From JAPLUA01 sp964625855 (lineage in GTDB: Bacteria; Verrucomicrobiota; Verrucomicrobiia; Limisphaerales; UBA8199): 64,000 nucleotides of DNA. Under the pieces are notes generated by a model, which worked only from the letters and a program-made list of their open reading frames with translations, did not search any database and was not told the DNA's origin. The position numbers were made by a program, and so were the translations under genes. Positions 9,148 through 18,209 of the stretch are shown here, in pieces (within the stretch, counting starts at the first letter, position 1; each line of letters opens with the position of its first letter). Location: the NCBI GenBank assembly GCA_964625855.1, contig CAZVFC010000004.1:186001-250000 (forward strand), given 5' to 3'.

Positions 9148-9435
9148 ATGACGGACAAGCAAGCTGTCGTTGACGCCCTTCAGAGACTGCCCGAGAACGC
9201 CTCGTTGGAGGAGATTACCGAGGAACTGCATATCATGGCGGCGGTGCGGCGCGGGCGTGCCGATGTCGCGGCCGGCCGCACCAAGACCCACGAGGAAGCG
9301 CAAGCGCTGTTGGAGTCCTGGGCCACGGCATGGCGGCTGACGTATGGGGCGACGCTCGCGAGGAAGTCATCCTCTTTGGTTCGCGCGGCTTCTGCGTCTA
9401 TGCCAACACCCAGCCGCTCGACAAGCCCTCCCTGA
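9148..9435 (+). pseudogene. Antitoxin-like gene with its 3' end replaced
   Basis: From ATG 9148 the first 62 residues (MTDKQAVVDALQRLPENASL ... GRADVAAGRTKTHEEAQALL ... SWATAW) have the look of the small antitoxin-like proteins often encoded beside RelE/ParE toxins. After the Trp codon at 9331-9333 the frame runs for 33 more residues through DNA that, in another frame, encodes the C-terminus of the FG-GAP protein at 5225-6610, so those residues are not native. The joint lies in a 10-nt match (ACGGCATGGC) shared by both parents. No cognate toxin gene follows. The hybrid ORF may be translated, but its tail is accidental. Confidence 0.55.
9306..9333 (+). repeat. 28-nt segment repeated at 10720-10747
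   Basis: GCTGTTGGAGTCCTGGGCCA followed by CGGCATGG. The second copy differs at three positions, all synonymous in the ALLESWATAW frame, so both derive from antitoxin-like coding DNA that has diverged. The two copies flank the FG-GAP fragment and the gene at 9487-10653. Confidence 0.65.
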
Positions 9436-9479
9436 ACAACATCACGCTCTATCCGGGACTGAAGGTTGTTCGCAGGTAG
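9327..9479 (+). pseudogene. 3' fragment of a second FG-GAP protein gene
   Basis: The frame starting at 9327 encodes GMAADVWGDAREEVILFGSR, GFCVYANTQPLDKPSLNNIT and LYPG. This is nearly identical to the last 45 residues of the protein at 5225-6610, then KVVRR and a stop at 9477-9479. The 5' part of the gene is missing. The small differences (D for E, I for M, a slightly longer tail) show that it is a diverged paralogue fragment rather than a very recent duplication. Confidence 0.8.
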
Positions 9480-9486
9480 TCCCGAC

Positions 9487-10653
9487 TCAGAAGATACCCG
9501 TGCGGCGTGTCGCGGCATAGCCGGGATGGCCCTCGGGCTCGCTGCAGATCTTCCACTCCTCAGATCGCACGATGCCGTCGCCGTAACCGCAGATGTCACG
9601 CGTCGAGGAAATGCGTTGGAATAGCAGGGCGAACAGCTCGCGGGCCTTCATTGTCGCCCCCGGCATCAGGCCGAGCTTCTGAAAGACATCGAGGTCCTTC
9701 TTGTAGTCACGAATCAGCCCGCACGAGTGGACGCAGCGGCCATTGGCCGGATGAAAACCGTCGCAGCAATCACAGGCCATGCAGGTGCCCTCGACGAGCG
9801 TGATGGGCACATCCGGTTCGCGACGGATGCGCTGCCAGATTTCACAGAGCGTGTCGCTGGGGCGCGGCGATTGGTTTCGGCCGCCGGCATACCAGCAGGA
9901 TAGGCACATCAGGTGGTGCGGGCGGACGAAAAGCCGGTCGGCGGCTTTGATGCGTTCGACGTTGCGCGCGCGGTATTGACTGCATTCAACCTCCGTGCGG
10001 GCATGAACCACCGCGCTCCAGCCCTGCGCCCGCACTCGCTCATAGGCGCCGCTCTTCGCCAAGGAGCATCCTTCCCATCCCGGCGTGTCATGGGCGCAGA
10101 CGCCCTGCGGGCTGGCGATGCGGTCGAAGAGCAGCTCGTAGAGGTAGCGGGCCCGGCGCGTGTCGCCCGGCGCAAGGCCCAGGCGCTGGAGCACATCGAG
10201 GTCGCGTTTGCGGTCCAGCACTTCCCGGCTGTCGGCCGAGGTCCTGGCCTCCGGCCCCAAGGCAGTGTAATGCGGAATCTCGTCCGCGTTCGACATTAGG
10301 CGGATGGCGGCCGAGGGATCGGTGCCGAGCTTCTGCAACACCTGTCGGGCTTGCGAGTCTTCCATCAGCGGGCATTTCGCGCCGCCGTGGATGCAGACGA
10401 TACTCAGCAGTTGATGCGCGCGGATGGCGATGGCGCCGGCGCACAAGCCGTCGCCAGCCAGCTTGCGATCGGTGGCCGCGGGGCGGGGCGGAACAATGCC
10501 GGTCTGCTGGTCTGCTTGCGCGAGCACGGGCAGGGCCGACCCGGCCAATCCCAGAACCCCCAGCTTCAGCGCAGTGCGACGCGACAAATCCGGCACGGGA
10601 AGCGCCCGCTCGGGTCGTGGGTGGACCTGGTCATGCGGATTCATCTGGGGCAT
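9487..10653 (-). CDS. Tat-exported Cys-rich protein with DUF1284-like segments
   Basis: About 388 residues from ATG 10653 (alternatives 10644 or 10692). A twin-arginine signal, SRRTALKLGVLGLAGSALPV, is followed by a typical cleavage region. Two related blocks, each ending in a [D/L]VLQRLGLAPGDTRRAR/LDVFQKLGLMPGATMKAR pattern, show an internal duplication (about residues 150-190 and 320-370). Between them lie FVRPHHLMCLSCWYAGG and GTCMACDCCDGFHPANG, i.e. His and closely spaced Cys that could bind a metal. The RPHHL element recalls DUF1284. It likely folds in the cytoplasm with its metal before export. Function is unknown. Confidence 0.7.
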   Translation of the reverse strand: MPQMNPHDQVHPRPERALPVPDLSRRTALKLGVLGLAGSALPVLAQADQQTGIVPPRPAATDRKLAGDGLCAGAIAIRAHQLLSIVCIHGGAKCPLMEDSQARQVLQKLGTDPSAAIRLMSNADEIPHYTALGPEARTSADSREVLDRKRDLDVLQRLGLAPGDTRRARYLYELLFDRIASPQGVCAHDTPGWEGCSLAKSGAYERVRAQGWSAVVHARTEVECSQYRARNVERIKAADRLFVRPHHLMCLSCWYAGGRNQSPRPSDTLCEIWQRIRREPDVPITLVEGTCMACDCCDGFHPANGRCVHSCGLIRDYKKDLDVFQKLGLMPGATMKARELFALLFQRISSTRDICGYGDGIVRSEEWKICSEPEGHPGYAATRRTGIF

Positions 10654-10719
10654 TCTGCCACGTGATGGCAAATGGGCAAACGGATTTCGCAAACACGCGC
10701 TTCATTGCTCTTCGCGCGC

Positions 10720-10747
10720 GCTGCTGGAGTCTTGGGCTACGGCATGG
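10720..10747 (+). repeat. Second copy of the 28-nt antitoxin-derived segment
   Basis: Matches 9306-9333 with three substitutions and encodes ALLESWATAW in frame. No start codon or complete antitoxin gene surrounds it, so it is a remnant located just upstream of the Tat protein gene. Confidence 0.6.
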
Positions 10748-10910
10748 ACTTCAAAAGTGAAGAAAGAGCACAGCACCGTCTTGTCCTTCAGCTCCACGAA
10801 CGGCGGGCGAGTTTGTGGATGTAGCAGCCGCCAATGCGGTGCAGCAGAGCAAGCACGCCGTTACCAGGACGGTTGCCGGGGCGACCTTCCGCGGAAGCAG
10901 TGCCATTCTG

Positions 10911-11825
10911 CTATGGGAGCGAGATGTTGCGGACTCTGAAAGCCGCCTTCTCCAGTGCCTCGGGAACGGCCACATAGACGAACAGCGCCAGGTTCTCAGG
11001 CGCGGGCGCACCAAAATAGAAACCCATCAGGTCCTTGCCCGACCTTTTCTGAGTAACGGGAAGCACTTGTTTGCCCTGTTCGACGAACGCGAAGCTGGTG
11101 ACCCGTCGTTGGGGATCGTCCAGTTTGAGGACCACATAGTTTCTCGCCTGGGCGTTCGGTTCGCCGAGGATGCCGGGAAACAGGCTGTCCGCTTGATCCG
11201 CCGAGGGCAATGCCATCCGCTGGCTCGCCGCAGTCCCTGCTCGATCAGCAATTTTGGCCGCCTCATACGTTTCCTTGGTCAGGCAAGTCAGCGTCACCCC
11301 GCACTTCCGCAGCATGGCATTCTGGAGCGGCTTGCCCGGTTGGCGGCGAAAGTCCTCGATGACCACCACACCGCCGTTTTCTAAAGTTGGCCCGAAGAGT
11401 TCCGCCTCCCCCTCCAGCTCCGTGATCGTCCTGGCGCTGCGAGAGGATCCCGCCAGTTGGAGACTCGCATAGCGCGTCTTCATGGGCCGAAGCTCATGCC
11501 AACCCCTCACCGCGGAAAGAGTGAAGCCGCCGCTCGTGCCCGATCCCCCGGGGTCCGGCTCCCCGGGAAGGACCAGGTCCGATCCGGTATCGTCCATCGC
11601 CTTGGTCACCCTGACCTTGAAAATGGCTTGCTTGGTGGCCAGAGCCTCGCCGGTGAACTTGAGCATAATGTTGCATCGGCTTTGTGATCCGCGGTGCTCG
11701 GAAATGCTCACGACCTCGGCCTCAAGGTTGGTTGAGCCGCTGGCCACGGTTCCGGCAGCCAACTGCAACCAAACGCATCCTGCAAGGCCTGCCATGCAAC
11801 ACAGCGGCTTTGTCTTCCAACTCAT
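10911..11825 (-). CDS. Secreted protein of unknown function
   Basis: 304 residues with an N-terminal export signal (KPLCCMAGLAGCVWLQLAAG). A lipoprotein Cys is possible but the lipobox is ambiguous. The mature part is predicted beta-rich (FKVRVTKAMDDTGSDLVLPG, LEGEAELFGPTLENGGVVVI, NYVVLKLDDPQRRVTSFAFV) with a Gly/Pro-rich loop near residue 90. No catalytic motif was recognised. It lies upstream of the SGNH hydrolase gene in a mostly minus-strand group of secreted proteins. Confidence 0.65.
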   Translation of the reverse strand: MSWKTKPLCCMAGLAGCVWLQLAAGTVASGSTNLEAEVVSISEHRGSQSRCNIMLKFTGEALATKQAIFKVRVTKAMDDTGSDLVLPGEPDPGGSGTSGGFTLSAVRGWHELRPMKTRYASLQLAGSSRSARTITELEGEAELFGPTLENGGVVVIEDFRRQPGKPLQNAMLRKCGVTLTCLTKETYEAAKIADRAGTAASQRMALPSADQADSLFPGILGEPNAQARNYVVLKLDDPQRRVTSFAFVEQGKQVLPVTQKRSGKDLMGFYFGAPAPENLALFVYVAVPEALEKAAFRVRNISLP

Positions 11826-11907
11826 GGCGGCCGCATCGTGCCAAGATCGTTTGGTGCGTCAATGGGCAATTCGATGAAGGCGATGGGCAACCGAGCGAGG
11901 CTCGACG

Positions 11908-13257
11908 TCATGGAAACAATTCCATCAGCGCGTCAGCGAACAATTTCATCCCGCGAGCGTCGGGGTGGTTGATGGAATTGAGCATGAGCGTGCTGTAAGG
12001 GATGCCCTGCCGCCAAAGCCGTCCGTAACGGCGGGAGGCATCGGCCAAGGCGACCCTGTTGCCGGCGGCGAACTGGCGCAAGCCGGCGACGTAGGGGCGC
12101 GGGTCATCGTCCACGTCCCGCTCGCGATTCAGGCTCATCCAATCCGGCCGGACATAATGCGGTGTCAGGATGATCCACTCGGTGCCTATGGCCTGGAAAT
12201 CCGCCCACAGCTTGCCGTAACGCTCGCTAACCTGCGGCGGAGTCAGGCCGGCGTCGTTCACAAACTCAGAGACGATGAGGTCCGGCTTCAGGGCCAGTAC
12301 CTTCTCTTGGTAGTTGTGCAGACTCCCCGGAGGTTCGGCCAGGTAGCTGGCGGTATTGCGCCCGCCCCAGGCTTCGGTGAGCAGTTCGATGTTGGCCTGC
12401 GGGAAACGCTCCTTGAGGCGCGCCACGAACTGTTCCTGCCAGCGGTTGCGCTCCCAGTCCGGCAGGTAGGTGCCCACAGTGACGCTGTCTCCCCAGGCCA
12501 GGATGCGCAGGCGCTCGCCGGATTGCAGTCTCCTCAGGGTCCGAGGCAAGAACTGCTCGGCGGGAGTGGGCTTTGCCTTGGGCGGCTCGGGATACGTGGT
12601 TTCCAGCACTGGGAAAAGGTGCTCCGATCCGAGTCGGCTCAGGCGGCCTGGCAGCCAGATGTTTGCCAGGCGGCGTTCGCCGGGCTTGAGTTCGGGGGGT
12701 AAGGGTGCCGCCGGGCGCGACTCTCCCCGGCGCAGCACGATGCGATCGCCGCGTGTAAGGACAATCGAGTCAATGCGAAGCTGCGCGCACCGATAGTTGG
12801 CATAAACTGGCTGCCCATCCTTGATAGCGCCTCCGGAACAGCGGCCGACGGTGCCCCAGACCAGGTCGGCCTCGTAATCCTGGCCCCGGTGCAATATCGC
12901 GGAATACGGCCGCCGTCCGGCTCGCAGCACCAGGTTCGTGGGGTCGAGGAGGCCGGGTGTGGTGGTTTCCTGGGCGCGCACACCGCGAAGCTGCGCCCCT
13001 TTGGCCCAGCCGCCCGCATTGGCGTTAAACAGCGGCAGGGGATCTATCTTCTCGGCGGTGACAGCAACACTTACCGGCCGGGCGATGCGAAGCGTCTTGG
13101 AGCGCGGGCGTGGCTCGTTGACGGTGACCTGCACCTTCCAGTCACCCGCCAGTTTCAGGTCCGCGAGCGTTGCCGCGTTGCCGACCCCAGACGTAAGAGC
13201 GAGAAAGCAACCTGCGAGGAGGATAGACCGGATGTCCAGACTGTGAGGTAATGTCAT
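11908..13257 (-). CDS. Secreted SGNH/GDSL-type hydrolase with N-terminal beta domain
   Basis: 449 residues with a signal peptide (SILLAGCFLALTSGVGNA). The N-terminal 230 residues are beta-rich. The C-terminal 200 form the SGNH fold: block I LRILAWGDSVTVGTYL (nucleophile Ser), a Gly-containing segment AWGGRNTASYL, block III FVNDAGL with the Asn, and the terminal block SINHPDARGMKLF carrying the His. Esterases of this type commonly remove acetyl groups from polysaccharides. The specific substrate is unknown. Confidence 0.8.
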   Translation of the reverse strand: MTLPHSLDIRSILLAGCFLALTSGVGNAATLADLKLAGDWKVQVTVNEPRPRSKTLRIARPVSVAVTAEKIDPLPLFNANAGGWAKGAQLRGVRAQETTTPGLLDPTNLVLRAGRRPYSAILHRGQDYEADLVWGTVGRCSGGAIKDGQPVYANYRCAQLRIDSIVLTRGDRIVLRRGESRPAAPLPPELKPGERRLANIWLPGRLSRLGSEHLFPVLETTYPEPPKAKPTPAEQFLPRTLRRLQSGERLRILAWGDSVTVGTYLPDWERNRWQEQFVARLKERFPQANIELLTEAWGGRNTASYLAEPPGSLHNYQEKVLALKPDLIVSEFVNDAGLTPPQVSERYGKLWADFQAIGTEWIILTPHYVRPDWMSLNRERDVDDDPRPYVAGLRQFAAGNRVALADASRRYGRLWRQGIPYSTLMLNSINHPDARGMKLFADALMELFP

Positions 13258-13365
13258 CTGTCTTCCCAGTTCTGCGCCCGCCCAAACGCCAACTCAAGCT
13301 CAAAGTGCGAGCAGATGCCGCCGCACCTGGCTAAAGGACGCCTCGCGCGTCCAACTCCCATCCCG

Positions 13366-14880
13366 CTACTGGCTTCGCACGCGCAGAAATCCGCTGCTCC
13401 CAGCCAGTGGTACTTGGGCTTGCTGACTGTTGGTAGTGACGAGGGATTCCCACGTGCCGGTCACCGGGCTTCCGCGCCGTTCCACCACATAAGGCGGCGC
13501 GCCACCGCCCCAGCTCAGATCGAGGTTTGTTCCCGCCCGATTACACGTGAGGATGATATCCTGGCCGACCGTGACGACTACTGCGTCATAGGCGACCGCA
13601 TGGATGCCGTCGTCGGCGCTGAGCATCAACGTGTAGCTCCCCGGCGCGCTGAACGTAGCGGTGGTGTTGGTGCGGCACGGATCGGCAAAGGCGACGGCGG
13701 CGGGGCCGGAGTAGAGCGTCCACCGGTTCGTCGGGGGGCTGCCGATGCAACTCACGCATCCCTGCAAGCCGATCGGGACGCCGCACACGGCTGATTGATC
13801 GGGTCCGGCGCTGGCCCGCGGCGCCCCAGCCGAACGCGGCCCTTCGGTCGGACCGGTCGTTTGAATCACCTCGAAGTTGGTAATGCCAACGGTCGGCAGG
13901 TGGTTGAAGGCGTTGGCTGGCCAGCGGTCGTCGGGCGTAACCGAGATGGAGAAGAAATTCCCGTTATCGGCCACAAGGGCACCATACTTCTTCAAGGCCA
14001 GCAGGATGGCTTTCTCCTGTTTGGTCCAGGAAGCGGGGATGACGAAGCTGGATTTCAGGCGCAGCCGCTGGCCCATGGCCGGCACGTTGGTCTGGGTGGC
14101 CGGGGTGGTGGATGCGTAATGCGTGGCGGGGTAGATATATTGCCTCCGGGTGCGTTTGACGACGACCCGGCAGGCGTGTTCGACCATGCCGCGCTCGCAC
14201 TCGTCGTAACGGGGCAGGGCGGGGAACATCGCCAGGCCGGCGGCATCGCCTGAAGTCCACCCGTCCGGGCGCAGCGCATTGCTCCTGAGATCGAACTTCG
14301 CGCCATTAGATGCCTCCCAGCCCGTGCTGACAAGTTTGGCCTGCCACATCTCCCACAGCGAGCCGCTGCCGGGCTGGACGATGATGGCATGGCGGTCACC
14401 GCCGAGGTCATTGAGGTCCTGCTGCCATTGCTGGAGGGTGAGGCTGCCGGTGCCTGTCGGCCAGGTCTCGATGGGCATGTTGCCGGGAATCGGATAGGGA
14501 CTCGGATCGGATTCGTCGGCATAGTGCACGAAACCAATCGGCACCGGCGGCTGGGAGTTCGGCACCAGGACGAAGTTCATTTCCTGGAACGCGCGCAGGG
14601 TGCGGCGGCTGGCGTCCAGATCCGAGATGATCTGGGCCATCATGGCGTCTGAATTCGGCAACAAGGGCCGCCGGGAAATGTCCTCATTCCAGGCATTGGT
14701 GACCGGGAAGATCTGCATCGCTGAGAGGATGGCATCTGCCTGCGCGGTGTTGAATAGGACCGCATTGGTGACCACGGGCGCCGGACCCAGAATCCGGCCT
14801 TCCTGATTAATGCGCTCGGCGGCGAGCGACAACGGGAACAACAGGAGGCTGAGGAGAGCGGCGGGCAAACGGCACTTCAT
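13366..14880 (-). CDS. Secreted protein with PKD/Ig-like domain and short C-terminal sorting-type module
   Basis: 504 residues with a signal peptide (LPAALLSLLLFPLSLAAERI). The N-terminal 330 residues (AMQIFPVTNAWNEDISRRPL, IGFVHYADESDPSPYPIPGN, GGDRHAIIVQPGSGSLWEMW) belong to no family I can name but look enzymatic. Residues about 345-440 form a PKD-like module (AGPDQSAVCGVPIGLQGCVS, APGSYTLMLSADDGIHAVAY). The last 60 residues (LDLSWGGGAPPYVVERRGSP ... GFLRVRSQ) match the short C-terminal module common in verrucomicrobial secreted proteins. Confidence 0.7.
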   Translation of the reverse strand: MKCRLPAALLSLLLFPLSLAAERINQEGRILGPAPVVTNAVLFNTAQADAILSAMQIFPVTNAWNEDISRRPLLPNSDAMMAQIISDLDASRRTLRAFQEMNFVLVPNSQPPVPIGFVHYADESDPSPYPIPGNMPIETWPTGTGSLTLQQWQQDLNDLGGDRHAIIVQPGSGSLWEMWQAKLVSTGWEASNGAKFDLRSNALRPDGWTSGDAAGLAMFPALPRYDECERGMVEHACRVVVKRTRRQYIYPATHYASTTPATQTNVPAMGQRLRLKSSFVIPASWTKQEKAILLALKKYGALVADNGNFFSISVTPDDRWPANAFNHLPTVGITNFEVIQTTGPTEGPRSAGAPRASAGPDQSAVCGVPIGLQGCVSCIGSPPTNRWTLYSGPAAVAFADPCRTNTTATFSAPGSYTLMLSADDGIHAVAYDAVVVTVGQDIILTCNRAGTNLDLSWGGGAPPYVVERRGSPVTGTWESLVTTNSQQAQVPLAGSSGFLRVRSQ

Positions 14881-15049
14881 AACTACAACAACAAACTAGG
14901 CGCATCTTAGAGCAGGATCGAGGCCAGTTTCGCGGGACGCCGATGCCGGCAGCATGGATTCAAGGCGATGGGGTTTGATTAATTCGATGCTGCTTCCCCT
15001 TTTTTCGATACACCTCCCTGGAGCGGAAAGGTTAACGTGAGGCATCTAT

Positions 15050-16165
15050 ATGAAATCTCACTCGCCAACCCGGCGTGGCCGGGCGCGGTGGCGCTGGGTC
15101 GTTTGGACCGCGGCCCTCACACCCGTTGCCGCGGTAACGGCCTGCGCGGCCTTCTTCCGGGGACCGATCCTCCCGCCGGAACCGCTGCCTGCCGCGCCGA
15201 TATTAGACCTGCATTGCCACGTGGCAGGTGTCGGGGCCGGCAACAGCGGCTGCTTCGTCTCAGACCGGCTGCGTAAGAGCTGGAAGGTCCGATTCTATCT
15301 GCGCAGCTTCGGAGTCTCGTGGAAGGAGCTTTCTGAGGGAGGGGATGCTCTCTGCGGAGAGCGCTTGGCGCGAACCCTGGCCGCGAGCAGGCATGTGGGT
15401 CGTGCGGTGGTTTTGGCCATGGACGGGGCGGTGGACGCGGACGGTCGGCTGGACCAGGCACGGACCGAGTTCTATGTGCCGAACGAGTTTGTGGCTAATT
15501 TGGCGGCGCAACACACCAACCTGCTCTTTGGCGCGAGCATTAATCCCTACCGCCCGGACAGCCTGGCCCGCCTCGATTGGGTGGCAACGAACGGTGCCCG
15601 GCTGGTGAAGTGGCTGCCCTCCATTCAGCTCATTGACCCGGCGGACGAGCGTCTCAGGCCCTTCTATCAGCGCCTGGCGGAATTGCGCTTGCCGCTGCTC
15701 GTGCACACCGGCGCGGAGCACTCCTTCACCTGGGCGAACGATGAGTTGGCTGACCCCGAGCGGTTGCGCCTGCCGCTGTCCCTGGGGGTGACGGTCATCG
15801 CCGCGCACGCCGCGTGGCCTGGCTTGAACAAGGGCGAGCGGGACGTGGACCGCCTGGCGCGCCTGATGAGCCAATATCCGAACCTCTACGCCGACATATC
15901 ATCCCTGACCCAGGTCAACAAGCTGGGCGCCTTGCGCGAAGTGCTCCGCCGCCCGGAGTTCCGCCATCGGTTGGTCTATGGGACCGACTTTCCCCAGATC
16001 AACATGCCGATCGTGTCACCGTGGTTCTTCCCGCTGGATTTGAGGTTCTCCCAGATGTGGCGCATCAGCTGGATCAGGAATCCCTGGGACCGCGACGTGG
16101 CGCTCAAGCAGGCGCTGGGCGTGCCGGCGGAAGTATTTACCCGGGCGGAGAGACTCCTCCCCTGA
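15050..16165 (+). CDS. Membrane-anchored or lipoprotein amidohydrolase (amidohydrolase_2-type TIM-barrel)
   Basis: 371 residues. ATG 15050 is preceded by GAGG at good spacing. The N-terminus has a hydrophobic anchor ending in a Cys (TPVAAVTACAAF). Metal-site motifs of the amidohydrolase_2 family are visible: LDLHCHV near residue 48, LLVHTGAEHSF near 223, VTVIAAHAAWPG near 250 and VYGTDFPQIN near 320. It probably hydrolyses or decarboxylates a small carboxylate or lactone outside the cytoplasm. The specific substrate is not evident. It is alone on the plus strand between minus-strand genes. Confidence 0.8.
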   Translation: MKSHSPTRRGRARWRWVVWTAALTPVAAVTACAAFFRGPILPPEPLPAAPILDLHCHVAGVGAGNSGCFVSDRLRKSWKVRFYLRSFGVSWKELSEGGDALCGERLARTLAASRHVGRAVVLAMDGAVDADGRLDQARTEFYVPNEFVANLAAQHTNLLFGASINPYRPDSLARLDWVATNGARLVKWLPSIQLIDPADERLRPFYQRLAELRLPLLVHTGAEHSFTWANDELADPERLRLPLSLGVTVIAAHAAWPGLNKGERDVDRLARLMSQYPNLYADISSLTQVNKLGALREVLRRPEFRHRLVYGTDFPQINMPIVSPWFFPLDLRFSQMWRISWIRNPWDRDVALKQALGVPAEVFTRAERLLP

Positions 16166-16169
16166 GCTC

Positions 16170-16538
16170 TCAGCGCTTCGCGTAGTCTTTCATGCCGGAA
16201 ATGTCCACGAGCACCACGGCCTCGTCGCCGACGACCCAGGCGTCGTGGCCCGGCGGGATGTAGGAGATGTCACCGGGGCCGTAATCTTGCTCGCTGCCAT
16301 CGTCCATGACGACGTGCAGACGTCCGGAAACGTGGTATTGCAGGTGCGAGGCTTCACAGCTTTCGGTATGGGCCATCGGTTTGACACAGGTGGACCATTT
16401 CCACCCGGGCCGCAGGGTCGCGCGCCCGAACGTGACGTCGTTGACCGTAACCAGCTCCACCTTGCCCTTGTCGAACGACCGGGAGTCGTCCGGGCGGGAA
16501 AGGCTCTTCTTTTGCAGTCTCTCTGTAGTTGTAATCAT
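16170..16538 (-). CDS. Small cupin-domain protein
   Basis: 122 residues when started at ATG 16538, which has a GGAG at proper distance. The longer form from 16556 has only AAGG immediately next to the start. The cupin pattern is visible: HTESCEASHLQYHVSGRLHV (motif 1, with His and Glu) and YGPGDISYIPPGHDAWVVGD (motif 2, with P-G-H). It is likely a metal-binding beta-barrel with an enzymatic or sensory role. It lies tail to tail with the amidohydrolase gene, with 4 bp between. Confidence 0.8.
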   Translation of the reverse strand: MITTTERLQKKSLSRPDDSRSFDKGKVELVTVNDVTFGRATLRPGWKWSTCVKPMAHTESCEASHLQYHVSGRLHVVMDDGSEQDYGPGDISYIPPGHDAWVVGDEAVVLVDISGMKDYAKR

Positions 16539-16799
16539 AATATTCTCCATCATCATACCTTAAGTGGGAGCGGGGACGGTGTCAAGGGCCGGGGAGGGCG
16601 AGCGGGCGCGAGGCAGGGGGTGCATCAAGCCAGCAATTGCAGGCCGGGCTTCATAGGGACGTTTCGCCGAAACTCCCGTGGTCGCAGGTAAGCGAACGCC
16701 TCGCCGAGGCATCCCTGCCAGCACACGCGGGTGGGCAACCCTCCCGGCTGCGGGTTCCCGGGCGATCGCACCGGAATCCGGCCGACCGTGCCTCTGAGA

Positions 16800-18170
16800 C
16801 TACTTGCCGATGCAGAACTGGCTGAAGATGACGTCGAGCACGTCCTCGGTGGTGGTCTTGCCAACGATTTCGCCGACGGCATTGACAGCAATGCGCAGGT
16901 CCAAGGCAACAAGCTCCAGGCCCTGGTCCGCCCGCAAGGCCTCCAAGGTGCGCAGCGTCGCGTCGCGGGCTCGATTCAGCGACGCCTGGTGACGCGAGTT
17001 AATCATCACCTGCAACATCTCCGCCCTGATCTCCCCCGACCAGATGAGTTCCTTGATCGCGTCTTTGAGTGCCTCGAGGCCCTGCCCGGTCAGGCACGAC
17101 ACTCCCACCGCCGGTGATTGGAGCTCGGCCGGCAGGCGAAGCACGACCGGCAAATCCGACTTGTTGCGGACCAGGACGCGCCGTTTGGCGGAGAACTCGG
17201 CCAGGCAGTTCCGGTCCGACTCCGCCAGCGGCTCGGACCCGTCGAGCACGTGGAGAATCAACTCGGCCTGCTCCAGGCTCTGACGGCTGCGGCGGACGCC
17301 TTCGAGTTCGATCTCATCTCGCGCCTCGCGCAGGCCAGCGGTGTCAATGAAGACCACGGGCAGGCCGCGGACGTTGGCGGTTTCCTCGATCGTGTCGCGG
17401 GTCGTGCCGGGAATGGGGGACACGATGGCGCGGTCGCGGCCGAGGAGCTGATTGAGCAGGCTCGATTTGCCGGAGTTGGGCCGGCCGATGATAGCGGCGC
17501 GGATGCCGCGGCGGAGGATCTGGCCTTCGTCGGCGGTGCGCAGCAGTTCGTCCATGAAGCCGACGCCGTGTTCGAGTCGGGCGATGAGCTGGTCCCTGGT
17601 GTCGGGGGCGATGTCTTCCTCCGGGAAGTCAATGTGCGCTTCGATGTGGGCCAGCGTCTCAACCATGTCATCGCGCAGTTGGTTGACGCGCTGGGAGAGC
17701 TTGCCGGCGAGCTGTTCGTTGGCGGCGCGCAAGGCCAGCTCGGTGCGCGAGTGAATCAGGTCGGCCACGGCTTCGGCCTGCGCGAGGTCTATGCGCCCAT
17801 TCAGGAAAGCGCGGCGGGTGAACTCGCCCGGCTCAGCCAGGCGCGCGCCGTTGGCCAGCACCGCATCCAGGACCATCTTGGCGGGCAGGATGCCGCCGTG
17901 GCAGGTGATTTCCACTACGTCTTCGCGCGTGAAAGAGCGCGGGGCGCGCATGACGGACAGGAGCACCTCGTCAATGTTCCGGCCCTGGTGCACCACGTGG
18001 CCGAAATGGAGCGTGTGCGTCGCAGCCGTCGAGGGCTTCTGCAACGCCTTGCCGGCGGGCGCAAAGCAATGGTCCGCCACGGTGAGGGCTGCCGGTCCGG
18101 AAACCCGGATCACAGCCAGTCCACCCTCGCCCAGCGGGGTAGCAATCGCCGCTATGGTGTCATCGAGCAT
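16800..18170 (-). CDS. mnmE: tRNA modification GTPase MnmE
   Basis: 456 residues, the normal length. It acts with MnmG to install the carboxymethylaminomethyl group at U34 of certain tRNAs in the cytoplasm. The N-terminal tetrahydrofolate-binding domain begins DTIAAIATPLGEGGLAVIRV. The G domain carries GRPNSGKSSLLN (G1), GTTRDTIEE (G2), DTAGLRE (G3) and NKSD (G4), and the invariant C-terminal CIGK is present with the catalytic-site Cys. It stands alone, divergent from murQ with 39 bp between starts. Confidence 0.98.
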   Translation of the reverse strand: MLDDTIAAIATPLGEGGLAVIRVSGPAALTVADHCFAPAGKALQKPSTAATHTLHFGHVVHQGRNIDEVLLSVMRAPRSFTREDVVEITCHGGILPAKMVLDAVLANGARLAEPGEFTRRAFLNGRIDLAQAEAVADLIHSRTELALRAANEQLAGKLSQRVNQLRDDMVETLAHIEAHIDFPEEDIAPDTRDQLIARLEHGVGFMDELLRTADEGQILRRGIRAAIIGRPNSGKSSLLNQLLGRDRAIVSPIPGTTRDTIEETANVRGLPVVFIDTAGLREARDEIELEGVRRSRQSLEQAELILHVLDGSEPLAESDRNCLAEFSAKRRVLVRNKSDLPVVLRLPAELQSPAVGVSCLTGQGLEALKDAIKELIWSGEIRAEMLQVMINSRHQASLNRARDATLRTLEALRADQGLELVALDLRIAVNAVGEIVGKTTTEDVLDVIFSQFCIGK

Positions 18171-18209
18171 GTTCGGCTTTAATACTTTGAAAACCAGCCA
18201 GCCTGGTCA

